From assembly GCF_003363155.1 (NCBI RefSeq), contig NZ_QRBE01000017.1:1-64000 (forward strand): 64,000 nucleotides of DNA, read 5' to 3'. The notes beneath the pieces were generated by a model that did not search any database, was not told the DNA's origin, and saw only the letters and a program-made list of their open reading frames with translations. Shown piece by piece: positions 17,566 to 27,109 of the stretch. This DNA is from Dyella monticola (GTDB lineage Bacteria > Pseudomonadota > Gammaproteobacteria > Xanthomonadales > Rhodanobacteraceae). How positions within the stretch are numbered: the first letter of the stretch is position 1; each line of letters starts with the position of its first letter. The position numbers were made by a program, and so were the translations under genes.

Positions 17566-20500
17566 ATGAGCAATAAAAAGGTTGTGTCCGTATCGAACAG
17601 GATGCCCGTGCGTCACACCGCGCTGGCTGTTGCCGTTGCCATCGGCTTCGGGTTTTCAGGGCACGTGTTGGCGCAGGCCACCACGGGTACGATTTTCGGC
17701 CAGGCGCCCGTCGCCAGTGGCGAAACCGTGCAAGTTGTTGGTGGTTCGGGTTTCAACCGCACCATTCCGGTCGATAAAAGCGGTCGTTACAGCGTTACGC
17801 TGCCGGTGGGTTCGTATACCGTCACGCTGATTCAAAACGGCCAGAGCATTCAAACCAAACAAAACGTCACCGCACTGGCCGCTAAAGCGGTAGCGGTCGA
17901 CTTCGTTGCTGCCGGTGGCGCGAACGCCTCCAATACGCAGAACTTGTCTTCGGTGATGGTGACGGCCAATGCCATTCCGCCGATCGACGTGACGTCGACG
18001 CAGGAAAGCACCGTTATCACCTCCGAGCAGCTGAAGAATCTGCCGCTGGCGCGCACCGGCGCCGCCATTGCGCTGCTGGCTCCAGGCACAGTTCAAGGTT
18101 CCACCAACCTCGGTAATGGCCCGACGGGCGAGCCATTGGTTTCGTTCGGTGGTTCATCGGTTGCGGAGAACGCCTACTACATCAACGGCTTCAATACGTC
18201 CGATCCGATCGCCAATGAAGGCGGTATCACGCTGCCATACGGCGCGATTGCACAGCAGGAAACGCTCACCAATGGTTACGGCCCTGAATATGGTCGCTCG
18301 ACCGGCGGCGTGATCAGCCAGGTCGGTGCCAGCGGCACCAACACGTGGCATTTCGGTGGCGCCGTCTTCTGGCAGCCGCAAGACGTGCAGGGTACGCAGC
18401 AGAACCTGTATTTCGACAACCCGTCGATTCCGTCCCAGATCGGTAGCCAGTACCAGTACCGCAACAAGAATACTTCCTGGCAGCAGATTTACGACGCTTA
18501 TGTTGGCGGCCCGCTGATCAAGGACAAGCTGTTCTTCTTCCTGGCGGCGGAAGCCGACCGTACTTCGACGGACACCGTTGGCCCGACCACACAGCCGAAC
18601 GCGTACACCAATCATTACTCCAATCCGAAGTACTACGCGAAGGTCGATTGGAACATCACAGACTCCAACATCCTGTCGTTCACTGATATCAAGAACACGT
18701 ACCAGTACAACGGCAACATTTACGACTACGACTACGACAACCACTCGGTGACCGGTTACCAGGGACCGAATACGTCGCAAAAGAACTCCTTCAACATCTG
18801 GATCGGCAAGTTCACGTCGTACATCACCGACGATCTGACGCTGAATGCCATGATCGGCAAGATGGATGGTCATTACTTCACTGCCATCCCGGGCGTGGGT
18901 TCGTCCGACGATCCGGCGATCACTAATCAGCAGTTCGAGAATCCAGCATTCTGCGCGGCCCTGAACTGCGTAACCAACCAGACCTATGCGACGGTCAACA
19001 ATCCTGCTCATCGGTCGGAAGAAACCAATCTTCGTTTCGACCTGACCTACAAGCTGGGCGACCACACGTTGCAAGTCGGTATCGATAACCAGACGTCGCG
19101 CGATATCGAAGATGGTTCAAGCACCACCGGTCCCGGCTACTACTGGGAATATGGCACCGTGCAGAACCCGTCTGCGCCGCTTGAGGGCTCTCCGTACGTG
19201 GGCCCGCCAGGCTCGAACTATTACGTCAGCAAGGTGGTGTACAACACCAGCGCGACCGTGCAGGTGACGCAGCGCGCCCAGTACATCAAGGATACGTGGC
19301 AGGCAACGCCGAACCTGCTGCTGAACCTCGGTCTGCGTAACGATACGTTCGTCAACGACAACGCCCAGGGCGTTGCCTATATCAACGAAACCAAGCCGCA
19401 ATGGGCGCCGCGCCTGGGCTTCAGCTGGGACATCCTCGGCGATTCCACCATGAAGTTGTTCGGCAACGCCGGCCGTTACTATCTCGCCATCCCAAGTGGT
19501 GTGGCTGTGCGTGAAGCCGCTGCGTCGCTTTACACCAACCAGTGGTATACGTACTCGGGCATGACGTCGACTGGTATTCCGACGGGTCTGACCCCGATCT
19601 ACTCGTGCGGGCAGGGTGGTGTTTGCGGTCCTGGTGTTCCCACTTCGGCCAACAATGAGTTCGGTCAGACGCTGGATCCGTCCACCATCGCAGCGCAAAA
19701 CCTCAAGCCGGAATACCAGGATTCGTACGTGCTGGGCTTCCAGCATCAGTTTGCTCCGAATTGGGATTACGGCGTGACGGTGACCCGCACCAAGCTCGGC
19801 CGCATCATCGACGATACGGCAGAAGGTCCGAGCACGATTTGCCAAATCGTGACGGAAGAGAATCCGCAGCTCGGTCCCTACACCGGTACCTGCAATCTGG
19901 ACGTCAACGGCAGTCTCCTGATCAACCCGGGTAATACGAACGACTTCAAGATCATCAACCCTGCCGGTGGTTACGTGTACGGCTCGGTGTCGCCGTCGCA
20001 ACTGGGCTTCCCGCGTGCGTACCGCAACTACTATTCGCTGGAAACCTTCCTGGAGCACACGTGGGATGGTAAATGGACGGCCAAGCTGGATTACGTCTAT
20101 TCCAAGAGCTACGGCACGACGGAAGGTCCGACGGATTCGGGTATTGGCCAGGGCGGCACCTCGCAGTCCATTACCGAGCAGTGGGACTTCAGCCAGCTGA
20201 TGCAGTACTCCAACGGCCTGCAGTCCAACAGCCGCAAGCACGTGCTGAAGGGCTACGGTACCTACCAGTTCCTGCCCGAGTGGTCGATCAGTGCCGTGGT
20301 TACCCTGGCTTCCGGCACACCCATCGAATGCTTGGGCTACTACGGTCCGGCCCAGACCGACCCGATCGGTTACGCGATTTACAGTAGCGGTGCCTACCAT
20401 TGGTGCGGTGGCAACCCGGCCCCGTCAGGCAGCACGGGCTTCACGCCTTGGATCCACACGCTCGATCTCGCGCTGCAGTACCGCCCGCTGTGGGCCGAGA

Positions 20501-20688
20501 AGAAGCTGGCCTTCCAGCTGCAGGTTCGCAATATCACCAATGAGCAAAAGGTTACCCAGTATGACGGCGAATACGGCTTAAGCGCCGCACCGAACCCGTT
20601 GTACAGGACCCCGACCATCCAGGCCGACGGCATTGCCGCCATGGAAGCACCGCGTACGGTCCAGCTTGGTGTGACCTACGATTGGTAA
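17566..20688 (+). CDS. Oar-like TonB-dependent receptor, copy 1
   Basis: A 1040-aa outer-membrane receptor. It begins with a basic N-region and signal peptide (TALAVAVAIGFGFSGHVLAQA). A carboxypeptidase-regulatory-like beta sandwich follows (about 40-115: TGTIFGQAPVASGETVQVVGGSGFNRT), then the plug (about 125-260: SSVMVTANAIPPIDVTSTQESTVITSEQL, YGPEYGRSTGGVISQVG), then a 22-strand-type barrel ending in Trp (VQLGVTYDW). Architecture is of the Oar/OmpA-like class found in Xanthomonadales, often linked to peptide, protein or carbohydrate import. Substrate unknown. It is followed by a strong terminator and by a close paralogue; both start with matching leader sequences. Confidence 0.92.
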   Translation: MSNKKVVSVSNRMPVRHTALAVAVAIGFGFSGHVLAQATTGTIFGQAPVASGETVQVVGGSGFNRTIPVDKSGRYSVTLPVGSYTVTLIQNGQSIQTKQNVTALAAKAVAVDFVAAGGANASNTQNLSSVMVTANAIPPIDVTSTQESTVITSEQLKNLPLARTGAAIALLAPGTVQGSTNLGNGPTGEPLVSFGGSSVAENAYYINGFNTSDPIANEGGITLPYGAIAQQETLTNGYGPEYGRSTGGVISQVGASGTNTWHFGGAVFWQPQDVQGTQQNLYFDNPSIPSQIGSQYQYRNKNTSWQQIYDAYVGGPLIKDKLFFFLAAEADRTSTDTVGPTTQPNAYTNHYSNPKYYAKVDWNITDSNILSFTDIKNTYQYNGNIYDYDYDNHSVTGYQGPNTSQKNSFNIWIGKFTSYITDDLTLNAMIGKMDGHYFTAIPGVGSSDDPAITNQQFENPAFCAALNCVTNQTYATVNNPAHRSEETNLRFDLTYKLGDHTLQVGIDNQTSRDIEDGSSTTGPGYYWEYGTVQNPSAPLEGSPYVGPPGSNYYVSKVVYNTSATVQVTQRAQYIKDTWQATPNLLLNLGLRNDTFVNDNAQGVAYINETKPQWAPRLGFSWDILGDSTMKLFGNAGRYYLAIPSGVAVREAAASLYTNQWYTYSGMTSTGIPTGLTPIYSCGQGGVCGPGVPTSANNEFGQTLDPSTIAAQNLKPEYQDSYVLGFQHQFAPNWDYGVTVTRTKLGRIIDDTAEGPSTICQIVTEENPQLGPYTGTCNLDVNGSLLINPGNTNDFKIINPAGGYVYGSVSPSQLGFPRAYRNYYSLETFLEHTWDGKWTAKLDYVYSKSYGTTEGPTDSGIGQGGTSQSITEQWDFSQLMQYSNGLQSNSRKHVLKGYGTYQFLPEWSISAVVTLASGTPIECLGYYGPAQTDPIGYAIYSSGAYHWCGGNPAPSGSTGFTPWIHTLDLALQYRPLWAEKKLAFQLQVRNITNEQKVTQYDGEYGLSAAPNPLYRTPTIQADGIAAMEAPRTVQLGVTYDW

Positions 20689-21046
20689 GGAGTAGTGCGA
20701 AGTGGCCGACCGGCCGCTTCGCTCAATAGGAGTCGCTGATTATCCAGCGACTCCCAGGTTGTTAAGCCCCGCGTTCCAGGAACGCGGGGTTTTTTGTTTT
20801 CCAATACCAAGAATCGCAAAATATCTCGACGAATTATGGGTTATTACTGTTGACTTTCTGTTACCCCTTCGCGTAGCTTCCATGAGCGAATTGCTAAAGG
20901 GGAGTTAAACCTCCAGCCAAGCTATTTGTAGGGGTCAGGGAGAAAAAGCGATTGGCGCAGGGAGCTTGCTTCGGAATCGGGTCCCGAGGCGGGTGGTTGC
21001 GCATGATTTTGAAATCTTTCGTTTTCATGCTACCGGGGAGCATCCA
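20689..21046 (+). other. intergenic region between the tandem TonB receptors
   Basis: This 358-base gap holds the terminator of receptor 1 (20767-20800) and then the presumed promoter of receptor 2. Its last bases (GGGGAGCATCCA before the ATG at 21047) repeat the ribosome-site leader of receptor 1. I see no gene in it, and no copy of the CCAGGTTGACCTGG palindrome found before receptor 1. Confidence 0.5.
20767..20800 (+). terminator. Rho-independent terminator of TonB receptor 1
   Basis: A perfect 10-bp stem, CCCCGCGTTC / GAACGCGGGG with a CAG loop (20767-20789), followed by a run of six T and more T-rich bases. Confidence 0.9.
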
Positions 21047-24000
21047 ATGAGCATTAGGAAGTTTGTTTCTGCACCGAATGGGATACCGGTGCGTCACACT
21101 GCGCTGGCAGTGGCCGTCGCCGTGGGCTTCGGCTTTTCCAGCCAGGTTTTTGCGCAGGCGACCACAGGCACCATTTTCGGCCAGGCGCCGGTCGCCAGCG
21201 GCGAAACCGTGCAGGTTGTCGGTGGTTCGGGTTTCAACCGCACCGTTCCGGTCGACAAGAGCGGCCGTTACAGCCTCACGCTGCCGGTCGGTGTGTACAC
21301 CGTTACGCTGATCCAGAACGGTCAGAACGTTCAAACCAAGCAAAACGTCACCGCGCTTGCCGCTAAATCCGTGGCGGTCGACTTCGTCGCCGCAGCCGGA
21401 GCTACCAGTACTAATGCGCAGAACCTGTCTTCGGTGATGGTGACGGCCAATGCCATTCCGCCGATCGACGTGACGTCGACGCAGGAAAGCACCGTTATTA
21501 CCGCCGAACAGTTGAAGAATCTGCCGCTGGCACGTACCGGTGCGGCCATCGCGTTGCTGGCACCCGGCACCGTGCAGGGTGCCACGGCGCTCGGTAACGG
21601 TCCGACCGGTGAACCGCTGCTTTCGTTCGGTGGTTCGTCGGTGGTTGAAAACGCGTACTACATCAACGGTTTCAACACCACCGATCCGCTGTCTGACTCC
21701 GGTGGTATCACGCTGCCGTATGGCGCGATTGCTCAGCAAGAAACGCTCACCAACGGTTATGGTCCTGAATACGGCCGCTCGACCGGTGGCGTAATCAGCC
21801 AGGTCGGTGCCAGCGGCACGAACACCTGGCACTTCGGTGGCGCCATGTTCTTTACGCCGTCGGGGCTGCAAGGTAACCAGGGCAATCTCTACTACGCCAA
21901 CCCTGCCATCACCCCGAGTGTTGCCGCAGCCAACAACCTGGGCAATGTGACCCCCGGTACGTTGCTTGATTATCGCAACGGCAACTCTCAGTGGGAGCAG
22001 GTCTACGACGCCTACGTCGGTGGCCCGCTGATCAAAGACAGACTGTTCTTCTTCCTGGCAGCCGAAGCTGACCATAAAGAGCAAGATAACGTCGATGTGG
22101 TCAGCTCGCCGTACGAGTATCAGAACAGCTACTCCGACCCGAAGTACTACGCCAAGTTGGACTGGAATATCACCGACTCGAACACCTTGTCGTTGACCAG
22201 CATCAAGAACACCGAGTCGTACAGTGGCCCGTATTACAACTACGACTACGACACCAAGACTGAAGGTGACTTGGCGGGATATCAGCAGTCGTTCAAGAAT
22301 AGCTTCAGCATCAACGTCCTCAAGTTCACGTCGTATATCACCGACGACCTGACCTTGAATGCAATGATCGGCAAGCTGGATGGCACGTACTACACCAACA
22401 CGCCTGGCGCCGCGGGAAATGCGGACCTTCCCAATATCGCCAATCCCAGCTTCCAGTCTGTCAATGGCGCAACGCCCAATGGCGGTGCGGGGTACTCCAA
22501 CGCGCAGGTAAATGCCCTGGCATCCAATCCGGCCCACAAGTCATCGGAAGTCAACTTCCGCTTCGACCTGACCTACAAGCTGGGTGACCATACGTTGCAG
22601 GCGGGTCTGGACAACCAGACCACGACTGACAAAGAAGACGGCTCGCTCCCGACTGGGCCGGGCTATCAGTGGGTGTATGAGAACACCGCCAAGGCGGGAA
22701 CGCCGATCGCCGGTAGCACCCCCGGTGTAGCGCCGTACGTTGCCCCGATTGCGGGTGCGGACTATGTAACGAAGACGGTCTTCATCACCAGCACCTCGGT
22801 AGCGGTGAAGCAGTATGCGCAGTACATCAAGGATACGTGGCAGGTTACGCCTAACCTGCTGTTGAACCTCGGCCTGCGTAACGACCAGTTCACCAACTAC
22901 AACCCGGACGGCGAACCGTATGTAAACCTGCATAAGCCGCAGTGGGCGCCTCGCCTGGGCTTCAGCTGGGACATCATGGGCGACTCCACCATGAAGTTGT
23001 TCGGCAATGCCGGCCGCTATTACATGGCGCTGCCGACCGGCGTGGCTTTGCGTGAAGCTTCGGCTTCTACCTTCACCAGCCAGTACTACACCTACACGGG
23101 CGTTACCCCGACGGGTATTCCTACCGGCCTGACCCCGATTTATTCCTGCGGCCAGACCTGCGGCGCCGGTGTTCCGGTGTCGGTGAACAACGAATACGGC
23201 GAGCCGCTCGATCCCTCTACGGTGGCTGCAGCGAACCTGAAGGCGTCGTATCAGGACTCGTTCGTGCTGGGCTTCCAGCACCAGTTCGCGCCGAACTGGG
23301 ACTACGGTGTGACGGCTACGTGGACCAAGTTGGAAAGCCTGATCGACGATACGGGTGAGGGTCCGCTCGCCATCTGTACCGCGTTGCTGGCTCAGAACCC
23401 CGGCCTGCTCAATGCAGCGCCGAACGCCGGTGCCGATTGCGGCCCCAGCATGTACGTCAACGCCAGCATCCTGATCAATCCGGGCGCCACCGAGCAGTAC
23501 AAGATCAAGAACCTCAACGGCGGCTACAGTTATGCGACGGTCTCGCCGAGCATGCTTGGCTTCCCGGCTGCGTTCCGTCACTACTACTCGTTGGAAAGCT
23601 TCATCGAGCATACCTGGGACGGCAAATGGACGGCCAAGCTGGACTACGTGTATTCGAAGAGCTACGGCACCTCCGAAGGTCCGGTGCAGTCGAACATCGG
23701 CCAGGGCGGTTCCTCGCAGTCGGCGACGGAACAGTGGGACTACACGGCGATCATGTCCTACGCCAATGGTCTGGAAGCCAACAACCGCAAGCATGTGCTG
23801 AAGGGCTACGGTACCTACGCCTTTACGCCGGAGTGGTCACTCAGCGCGGTGCTGACGCTGGCTTCCGGTACGCCGGTGTCCTGTTTGGGTCTGTACGGTC
23901 CGGACCAGAGCAACCCGGGTCTGGCTTACGGTCCGGGTAACTATCACTGGTGCGGAGGCGTGCCCACGCCGACGGGTTCGACGGGCTTCACGCCGTGGAT

Positions 24001-24235
24001 CCATACGTTGGATCTGGCTCTGCAATATCGTCCGGAATGGGCGGCCAAGAAGCTGGCGTTCCAGGTGCAGGTCCGCAACATCACCAACGAGCAGAAAATC
24101 ACGCAGTACGTATCCGACTATGGCAGCACGACCGGTCCGAGCCCGCTATACAAATCGGGTGTGGTGGAACCGGCCGCTTTTGCCGCCGTGGAGCAGCCGC
24201 GTACCGTCCAGTTCGGTATCACCTACGACTGGTAA
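21047..24235 (+). CDS. Oar-like TonB-dependent receptor, copy 2
   Basis: A 1062-aa paralogue of the receptor directly upstream, with the same order: signal peptide (SSQVFAQA), carboxypeptidase-regulatory-like domain, plug and barrel ending in Trp (VQFGITYDW). The first 280 or so residues and several barrel segments are almost identical to copy 1 (PLARTGAAIALLAPGTVQG, FRFDLTYKLGDHTLQ, GFSWDI). The surface-loop regions, at about residues 285-330, 460-520 and 800-860, differ strongly. The start is the ATG at 21047 (MSIRKF); 27 codons of open frame upstream are leader. Different loops on one scaffold suggest different ligands or immune escape. Confidence 0.92.
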   Translation: MSIRKFVSAPNGIPVRHTALAVAVAVGFGFSSQVFAQATTGTIFGQAPVASGETVQVVGGSGFNRTVPVDKSGRYSLTLPVGVYTVTLIQNGQNVQTKQNVTALAAKSVAVDFVAAAGATSTNAQNLSSVMVTANAIPPIDVTSTQESTVITAEQLKNLPLARTGAAIALLAPGTVQGATALGNGPTGEPLLSFGGSSVVENAYYINGFNTTDPLSDSGGITLPYGAIAQQETLTNGYGPEYGRSTGGVISQVGASGTNTWHFGGAMFFTPSGLQGNQGNLYYANPAITPSVAAANNLGNVTPGTLLDYRNGNSQWEQVYDAYVGGPLIKDRLFFFLAAEADHKEQDNVDVVSSPYEYQNSYSDPKYYAKLDWNITDSNTLSLTSIKNTESYSGPYYNYDYDTKTEGDLAGYQQSFKNSFSINVLKFTSYITDDLTLNAMIGKLDGTYYTNTPGAAGNADLPNIANPSFQSVNGATPNGGAGYSNAQVNALASNPAHKSSEVNFRFDLTYKLGDHTLQAGLDNQTTTDKEDGSLPTGPGYQWVYENTAKAGTPIAGSTPGVAPYVAPIAGADYVTKTVFITSTSVAVKQYAQYIKDTWQVTPNLLLNLGLRNDQFTNYNPDGEPYVNLHKPQWAPRLGFSWDIMGDSTMKLFGNAGRYYMALPTGVALREASASTFTSQYYTYTGVTPTGIPTGLTPIYSCGQTCGAGVPVSVNNEYGEPLDPSTVAAANLKASYQDSFVLGFQHQFAPNWDYGVTATWTKLESLIDDTGEGPLAICTALLAQNPGLLNAAPNAGADCGPSMYVNASILINPGATEQYKIKNLNGGYSYATVSPSMLGFPAAFRHYYSLESFIEHTWDGKWTAKLDYVYSKSYGTSEGPVQSNIGQGGSSQSATEQWDYTAIMSYANGLEANNRKHVLKGYGTYAFTPEWSLSAVLTLASGTPVSCLGLYGPDQSNPGLAYGPGNYHWCGGVPTPTGSTGFTPWIHTLDLALQYRPEWAAKKLAFQVQVRNITNEQKITQYVSDYGSTTGPSPLYKSGVVEPAAFAAVEQPRTVQFGITYDW

Positions 24236-24250
24236 GCCGTTACGCAAACC

Positions 24251-24330
24251 GAGGCAGTTGGTTCGCCAGCTGCCTCGATCGTTACTTCACAACACCAAAA
24301 AGCCGCCGGATCATCGGCGGCTTTTTGTTT
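24251..24330. terminator. bidirectional terminator between TonB receptor 2 and TPR-sulfotransferase
   Basis: A long hairpin, GAGGCAG...CTGCCTC (24251-24276), is followed by AAAAAGCCGCCG-GATCAT-CGGCGGCTTTTT (24297-24326). The A run on one side and the T run on the other let the second hairpin stop transcripts of both convergent genes. Confidence 0.88.
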
Positions 24331-24352
24331 GGGCGCACGTCGGTGGACGCAA

Positions 24353-25954
24353 TCAGTCTTGCTGGTCCTGCGTGAGGCGCGCGCGCAGCGGCGCCAACTG
24401 CGTTTCGTAGCGCATCGCGCGCGCGGTGTCCTTGCGCAGTGGCTGGCGTACCTGCGCGGCGCTGGCGGTGCTCAACACGACGCGTGATGTCTTATGGAAG
24501 TCGAGGCACGCCGGATCGAAGCTCAGGCCACAGAAGTCCAGCAAGCGCCGCGTTTGGGTCTCAGGATCGGCGAGCAACGCTTCATAGGAGAAATCGAGCA
24601 CCTGTCCCGGATAGCGTTGCAGCCAGTAACGGCTGAGCCTGGCGAAATCCAGGTAGTAGCTCGCCATGTCGTCGAGGTCGTAGCTAAAGTGCGAACCCGT
24701 GCTGAAAAGCTGGCGATAACAGGCCAGGCAGGTTTCCAGCGGGTCGCGATGTACGTTCACGATACGTGCACCCGGCAGCATCGCTCGCGCGGCGCCGACC
24801 AATTCCCACGTAACGGTGTTCTTGTCGGTGAAGAGCGGACGCTGTTGCCGCCAGCGTGCCGTGCGGTCGAGGTATTCACGCCCCAATCGCGCCCAATCTT
24901 CCGCGGTAGCCGATGCGACCCATTGCGGAAAGGGTTGCTTGCGACGGCGCGATTCGCCTTCGATGACTTGTGGCAGATCGAGAATTTCATTGGCACCTTC
25001 CACCTGCGGATGCGAAGCCAGGATCTGCTCGATCAAGGTGGAGCCCGAGCGCGGCAAGCTGATAATGAGGATGGCCTCGCGACCCAGTGCTGGATCGACC
25101 GGTGCAGGCGGGGAGGTGGCGAACGCGGACATGATGGCATCCACCTTCGCGTTCTCTTCCCTTGCATTCCACAGCACTTGGCGACGTTTCAGCGTATTGG
25201 CTTCACGCAGTGCTTCAAACGCTTCGCTGTAAAGGCGCTGGTCTTCAAGCGCTTTGGCGAGCGCAAAGCCAAGGGACACGCGCGCGTCGGCAGATAGGCC
25301 CGGCTTACGAAACGCGCGACGCAACGAGGCGGTGTCCGCTTCGCTAAAGGGCTCGGTTTTCAGATTGGCGAGGGCGTACCAGGCGCCGGCATGTTCGGGC
25401 TGGCGCTTGAGTACTTCACGATAGTGCGCAGCGCCGGCAGCGATATCACCCAGATGCACAAACGTATCGGCCAAGCTGATGCGCGCGGTGACATGGCTGG
25501 GATCCAGTGATAGTGCGCGCTCAAACACACGGCACGCTTCCTCCGCATGCAATTGCAGTTTCAGTGCCTTGCCCAGGTTGTACCAGGCGGAGGCCATGTC
25601 GGGCGCTAGTTCGCATGCGCGACGAAATGCACCGATGGCGTCCTGCACCTTGCCGCATTCGAACAGCGAAATGCCGTAGCTCATCAGGATGACGGGGTCA
25701 TCCGGGCGAAGCGTGTCGGCTTGCCGAAATGCATCCGCCGCTTTGACAGGGTCGCCGCGCATCTGCGACGAAATTCCTAGCAAACGATGCGCTTCGGCAC
25801 TTTTCGGTGCCATCGCCATGACACCGATCAGCGTGCGCTCGGCAGCGTCCGGCTGACCACGGCTCAATGCCTTGACCGCTTCATCCAACAAACGACGCGC
25901 CGACGGCGACAAGCCAGCGGCGCGGTCTTCCGGTGCGTGAGTTCCATGGGTCAT
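24353..25954 (-). CDS. TPR-repeat sulfotransferase 1
   Basis: A 533-aa protein. Residues of roughly 20-250 form about six tetratricopeptide repeats (GALFRRACELAPDMASAWYNLGKALKL-like units). The C-terminal half is a sulfotransferase: PAPS 5'-phosphosulfate loop LPRSGSTLIEQIL at about 300 and 3'-phosphate segment VNVHRDPLETCLACY at about 380-395. Such enzymes transfer sulfate from PAPS; TPR fusions often use the repeats to hold a protein or peptide substrate. The start is taken as the ATG at 25954, with a TTG 12 codons upstream also possible. It is convergent with TonB receptor 2. Confidence 0.85.
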   Translation of the reverse strand: MTHGTHAPEDRAAGLSPSARRLLDEAVKALSRGQPDAAERTLIGVMAMAPKSAEAHRLLGISSQMRGDPVKAADAFRQADTLRPDDPVILMSYGISLFECGKVQDAIGAFRRACELAPDMASAWYNLGKALKLQLHAEEACRVFERALSLDPSHVTARISLADTFVHLGDIAAGAAHYREVLKRQPEHAGAWYALANLKTEPFSEADTASLRRAFRKPGLSADARVSLGFALAKALEDQRLYSEAFEALREANTLKRRQVLWNAREENAKVDAIMSAFATSPPAPVDPALGREAILIISLPRSGSTLIEQILASHPQVEGANEILDLPQVIEGESRRRKQPFPQWVASATAEDWARLGREYLDRTARWRQQRPLFTDKNTVTWELVGAARAMLPGARIVNVHRDPLETCLACYRQLFSTGSHFSYDLDDMASYYLDFARLSRYWLQRYPGQVLDFSYEALLADPETQTRRLLDFCGLSFDPACLDFHKTSRVVLSTASAAQVRQPLRKDTARAMRYETQLAPLRARLTQDQQD

Positions 25955-26047
25955 GGTGGACGACTGCCCTGATAAAAATGTCTGCAACAAGGGAAAAAGA
26001 GTACATGAGCGGCTCCCTTCGTGACAGGACCGACTTGATCGCGACGC

Positions 26048-26078
26048 ACAAAAAAGGCCCCATTTTCAGGGGCCTTTG
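26048..26078 (-). terminator. terminator of the glutaredoxin-fusion gene
   Basis: Stem AAAGGCCCC / GGGGCCTTT (26053-26077) with loop ATTTTCA. On the minus strand it is followed by a run of T. It lies 19 bases after the stop of the minus-strand gene. Confidence 0.85.
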
Positions 26079-26096
26079 CATGCGAAAGACGATGAA

Positions 26097-27023
26097 TCAG
26101 TAGCGCGGAACGCTGCTGTCAATTTCACCGGCCCACGCATCGATGCCGCCGTCCACGCTGTAGATCTGCGTGAACCCATGCGCCGCGAAACGCTCGGCGA
26201 CGCCACGGCTCGAAACGCCGTGATGGCACATAAAGGCGATGGGCATGTCTTTGGGCAGGTTGGCGAGCGCCTGATAGCCTTCTTCTTCCAGCACGCGTGC
26301 CTGCGGCAGCGGCGGGGCGATGGCGCGGCCCTGGGCGGGGCGGGTGTCGATCAGCGTGATGCTGCCGGCGGCAAGGCGATGCTTGAGTTCCTGCACGCTC
26401 ATCGACTGCACGCCGCCGCCTGCGCCGGGAAACTTCAGGCTGAGGCCCTCGCCCTGCATGGTGGAGACCCAGTCGATCACGATGCCCTTGGCGCGCTGCG
26501 CGCTGGCCGGGTCGAAATGCACCTCGATGCCGTTGGCGGTGACGACGATGTCGTGCTCACTGGCGGGCGCGAGCTGGAAGCCGGCGCTGTGATCCGGGCC
26601 GATCTCCAAATGCAGTGCCAGGCCTTCGGCATTGGCCGTGCCGGCGCGAATGGCGTCGGCCGCTTTATCCGTGATGCTGATTTCCGGCGGCGTGCGATCC
26701 GGTGCCGCGGCGCCAAACAACTGATGCAGCTCGCCGCTGCCGTACATCTGGCGGATGATGTCGGCACCGCCCACCAACTCGCCGTCGACATACAACTGTG
26801 GAATGGTCGGCCAGTTGCCGAACACCTTGATGCCTTCACGGATTTCCGAATCTTCCAGCACGTTGACGGTGTGGTATTCGGGCAGCAGCTCGTTCAACGT
26901 ATTGGTGGCGGTGGCGGAGAAGCCGCACATGGGTTGCTGGCGGGTACCCTTCATGAACAGCACCACGCGGTGGTCTTTCAACAGGGTTTCGATACGGTCG
27001 CGGGTGGCGGTGTCCAGGGACAT
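26097..27023 (-). CDS. monothiol glutaredoxin / IscA-like / rhodanese fusion protein
   Basis: A 308-aa three-domain protein. Residues 1-105 are a Grx4-type monothiol glutaredoxin (Lys25, Cys33 in the CGFS motif, WPTIPQLYVDGELVGG), a family that binds and delivers [2Fe-2S] clusters. Residues 113-200 look like an A-type Fe-S scaffold domain (ISITDKAADAIRAGTANAEGLALHL...) but contain no Cys at all, so this domain cannot ligate a cluster in the usual way. Residues 208-308 are a rhodanese with the active-site loop CHHGVSSR (Cys266). The start is the ATG at 27023. Likely role: Fe-S or persulfide trafficking. Confidence 0.9.
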   Translation of the reverse strand: MSLDTATRDRIETLLKDHRVVLFMKGTRQQPMCGFSATATNTLNELLPEYHTVNVLEDSEIREGIKVFGNWPTIPQLYVDGELVGGADIIRQMYGSGELHQLFGAAAPDRTPPEISITDKAADAIRAGTANAEGLALHLEIGPDHSAGFQLAPASEHDIVVTANGIEVHFDPASAQRAKGIVIDWVSTMQGEGLSLKFPGAGGGVQSMSVQELKHRLAAGSITLIDTRPAQGRAIAPPLPQARVLEEEGYQALANLPKDMPIAFMCHHGVSSRGVAERFAAHGFTQIYSVDGGIDAWAGEIDSSVPRY

Positions 27024-27109
27024 GAGGGGCTCCGGCAAAGAGGGACAATGATACGCCGGATATATATCGAGGCGTGCGCCGCCGCTTCAAGCCTTCCCGT
27101 GTCGCAGCG

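Noticed and set aside
19117-20400. 427-aa frame opposite TonB receptor 1
   Set aside because: Shadow frame; the equivalent frame also appears opposite receptor 2 because the sense genes are paralogues, which is not evidence of coding.
20894-22537. 547-aa frame opposite the start of TonB receptor 2
   Set aside because: Same shadow as above, running through the receptor leader and N-terminus.
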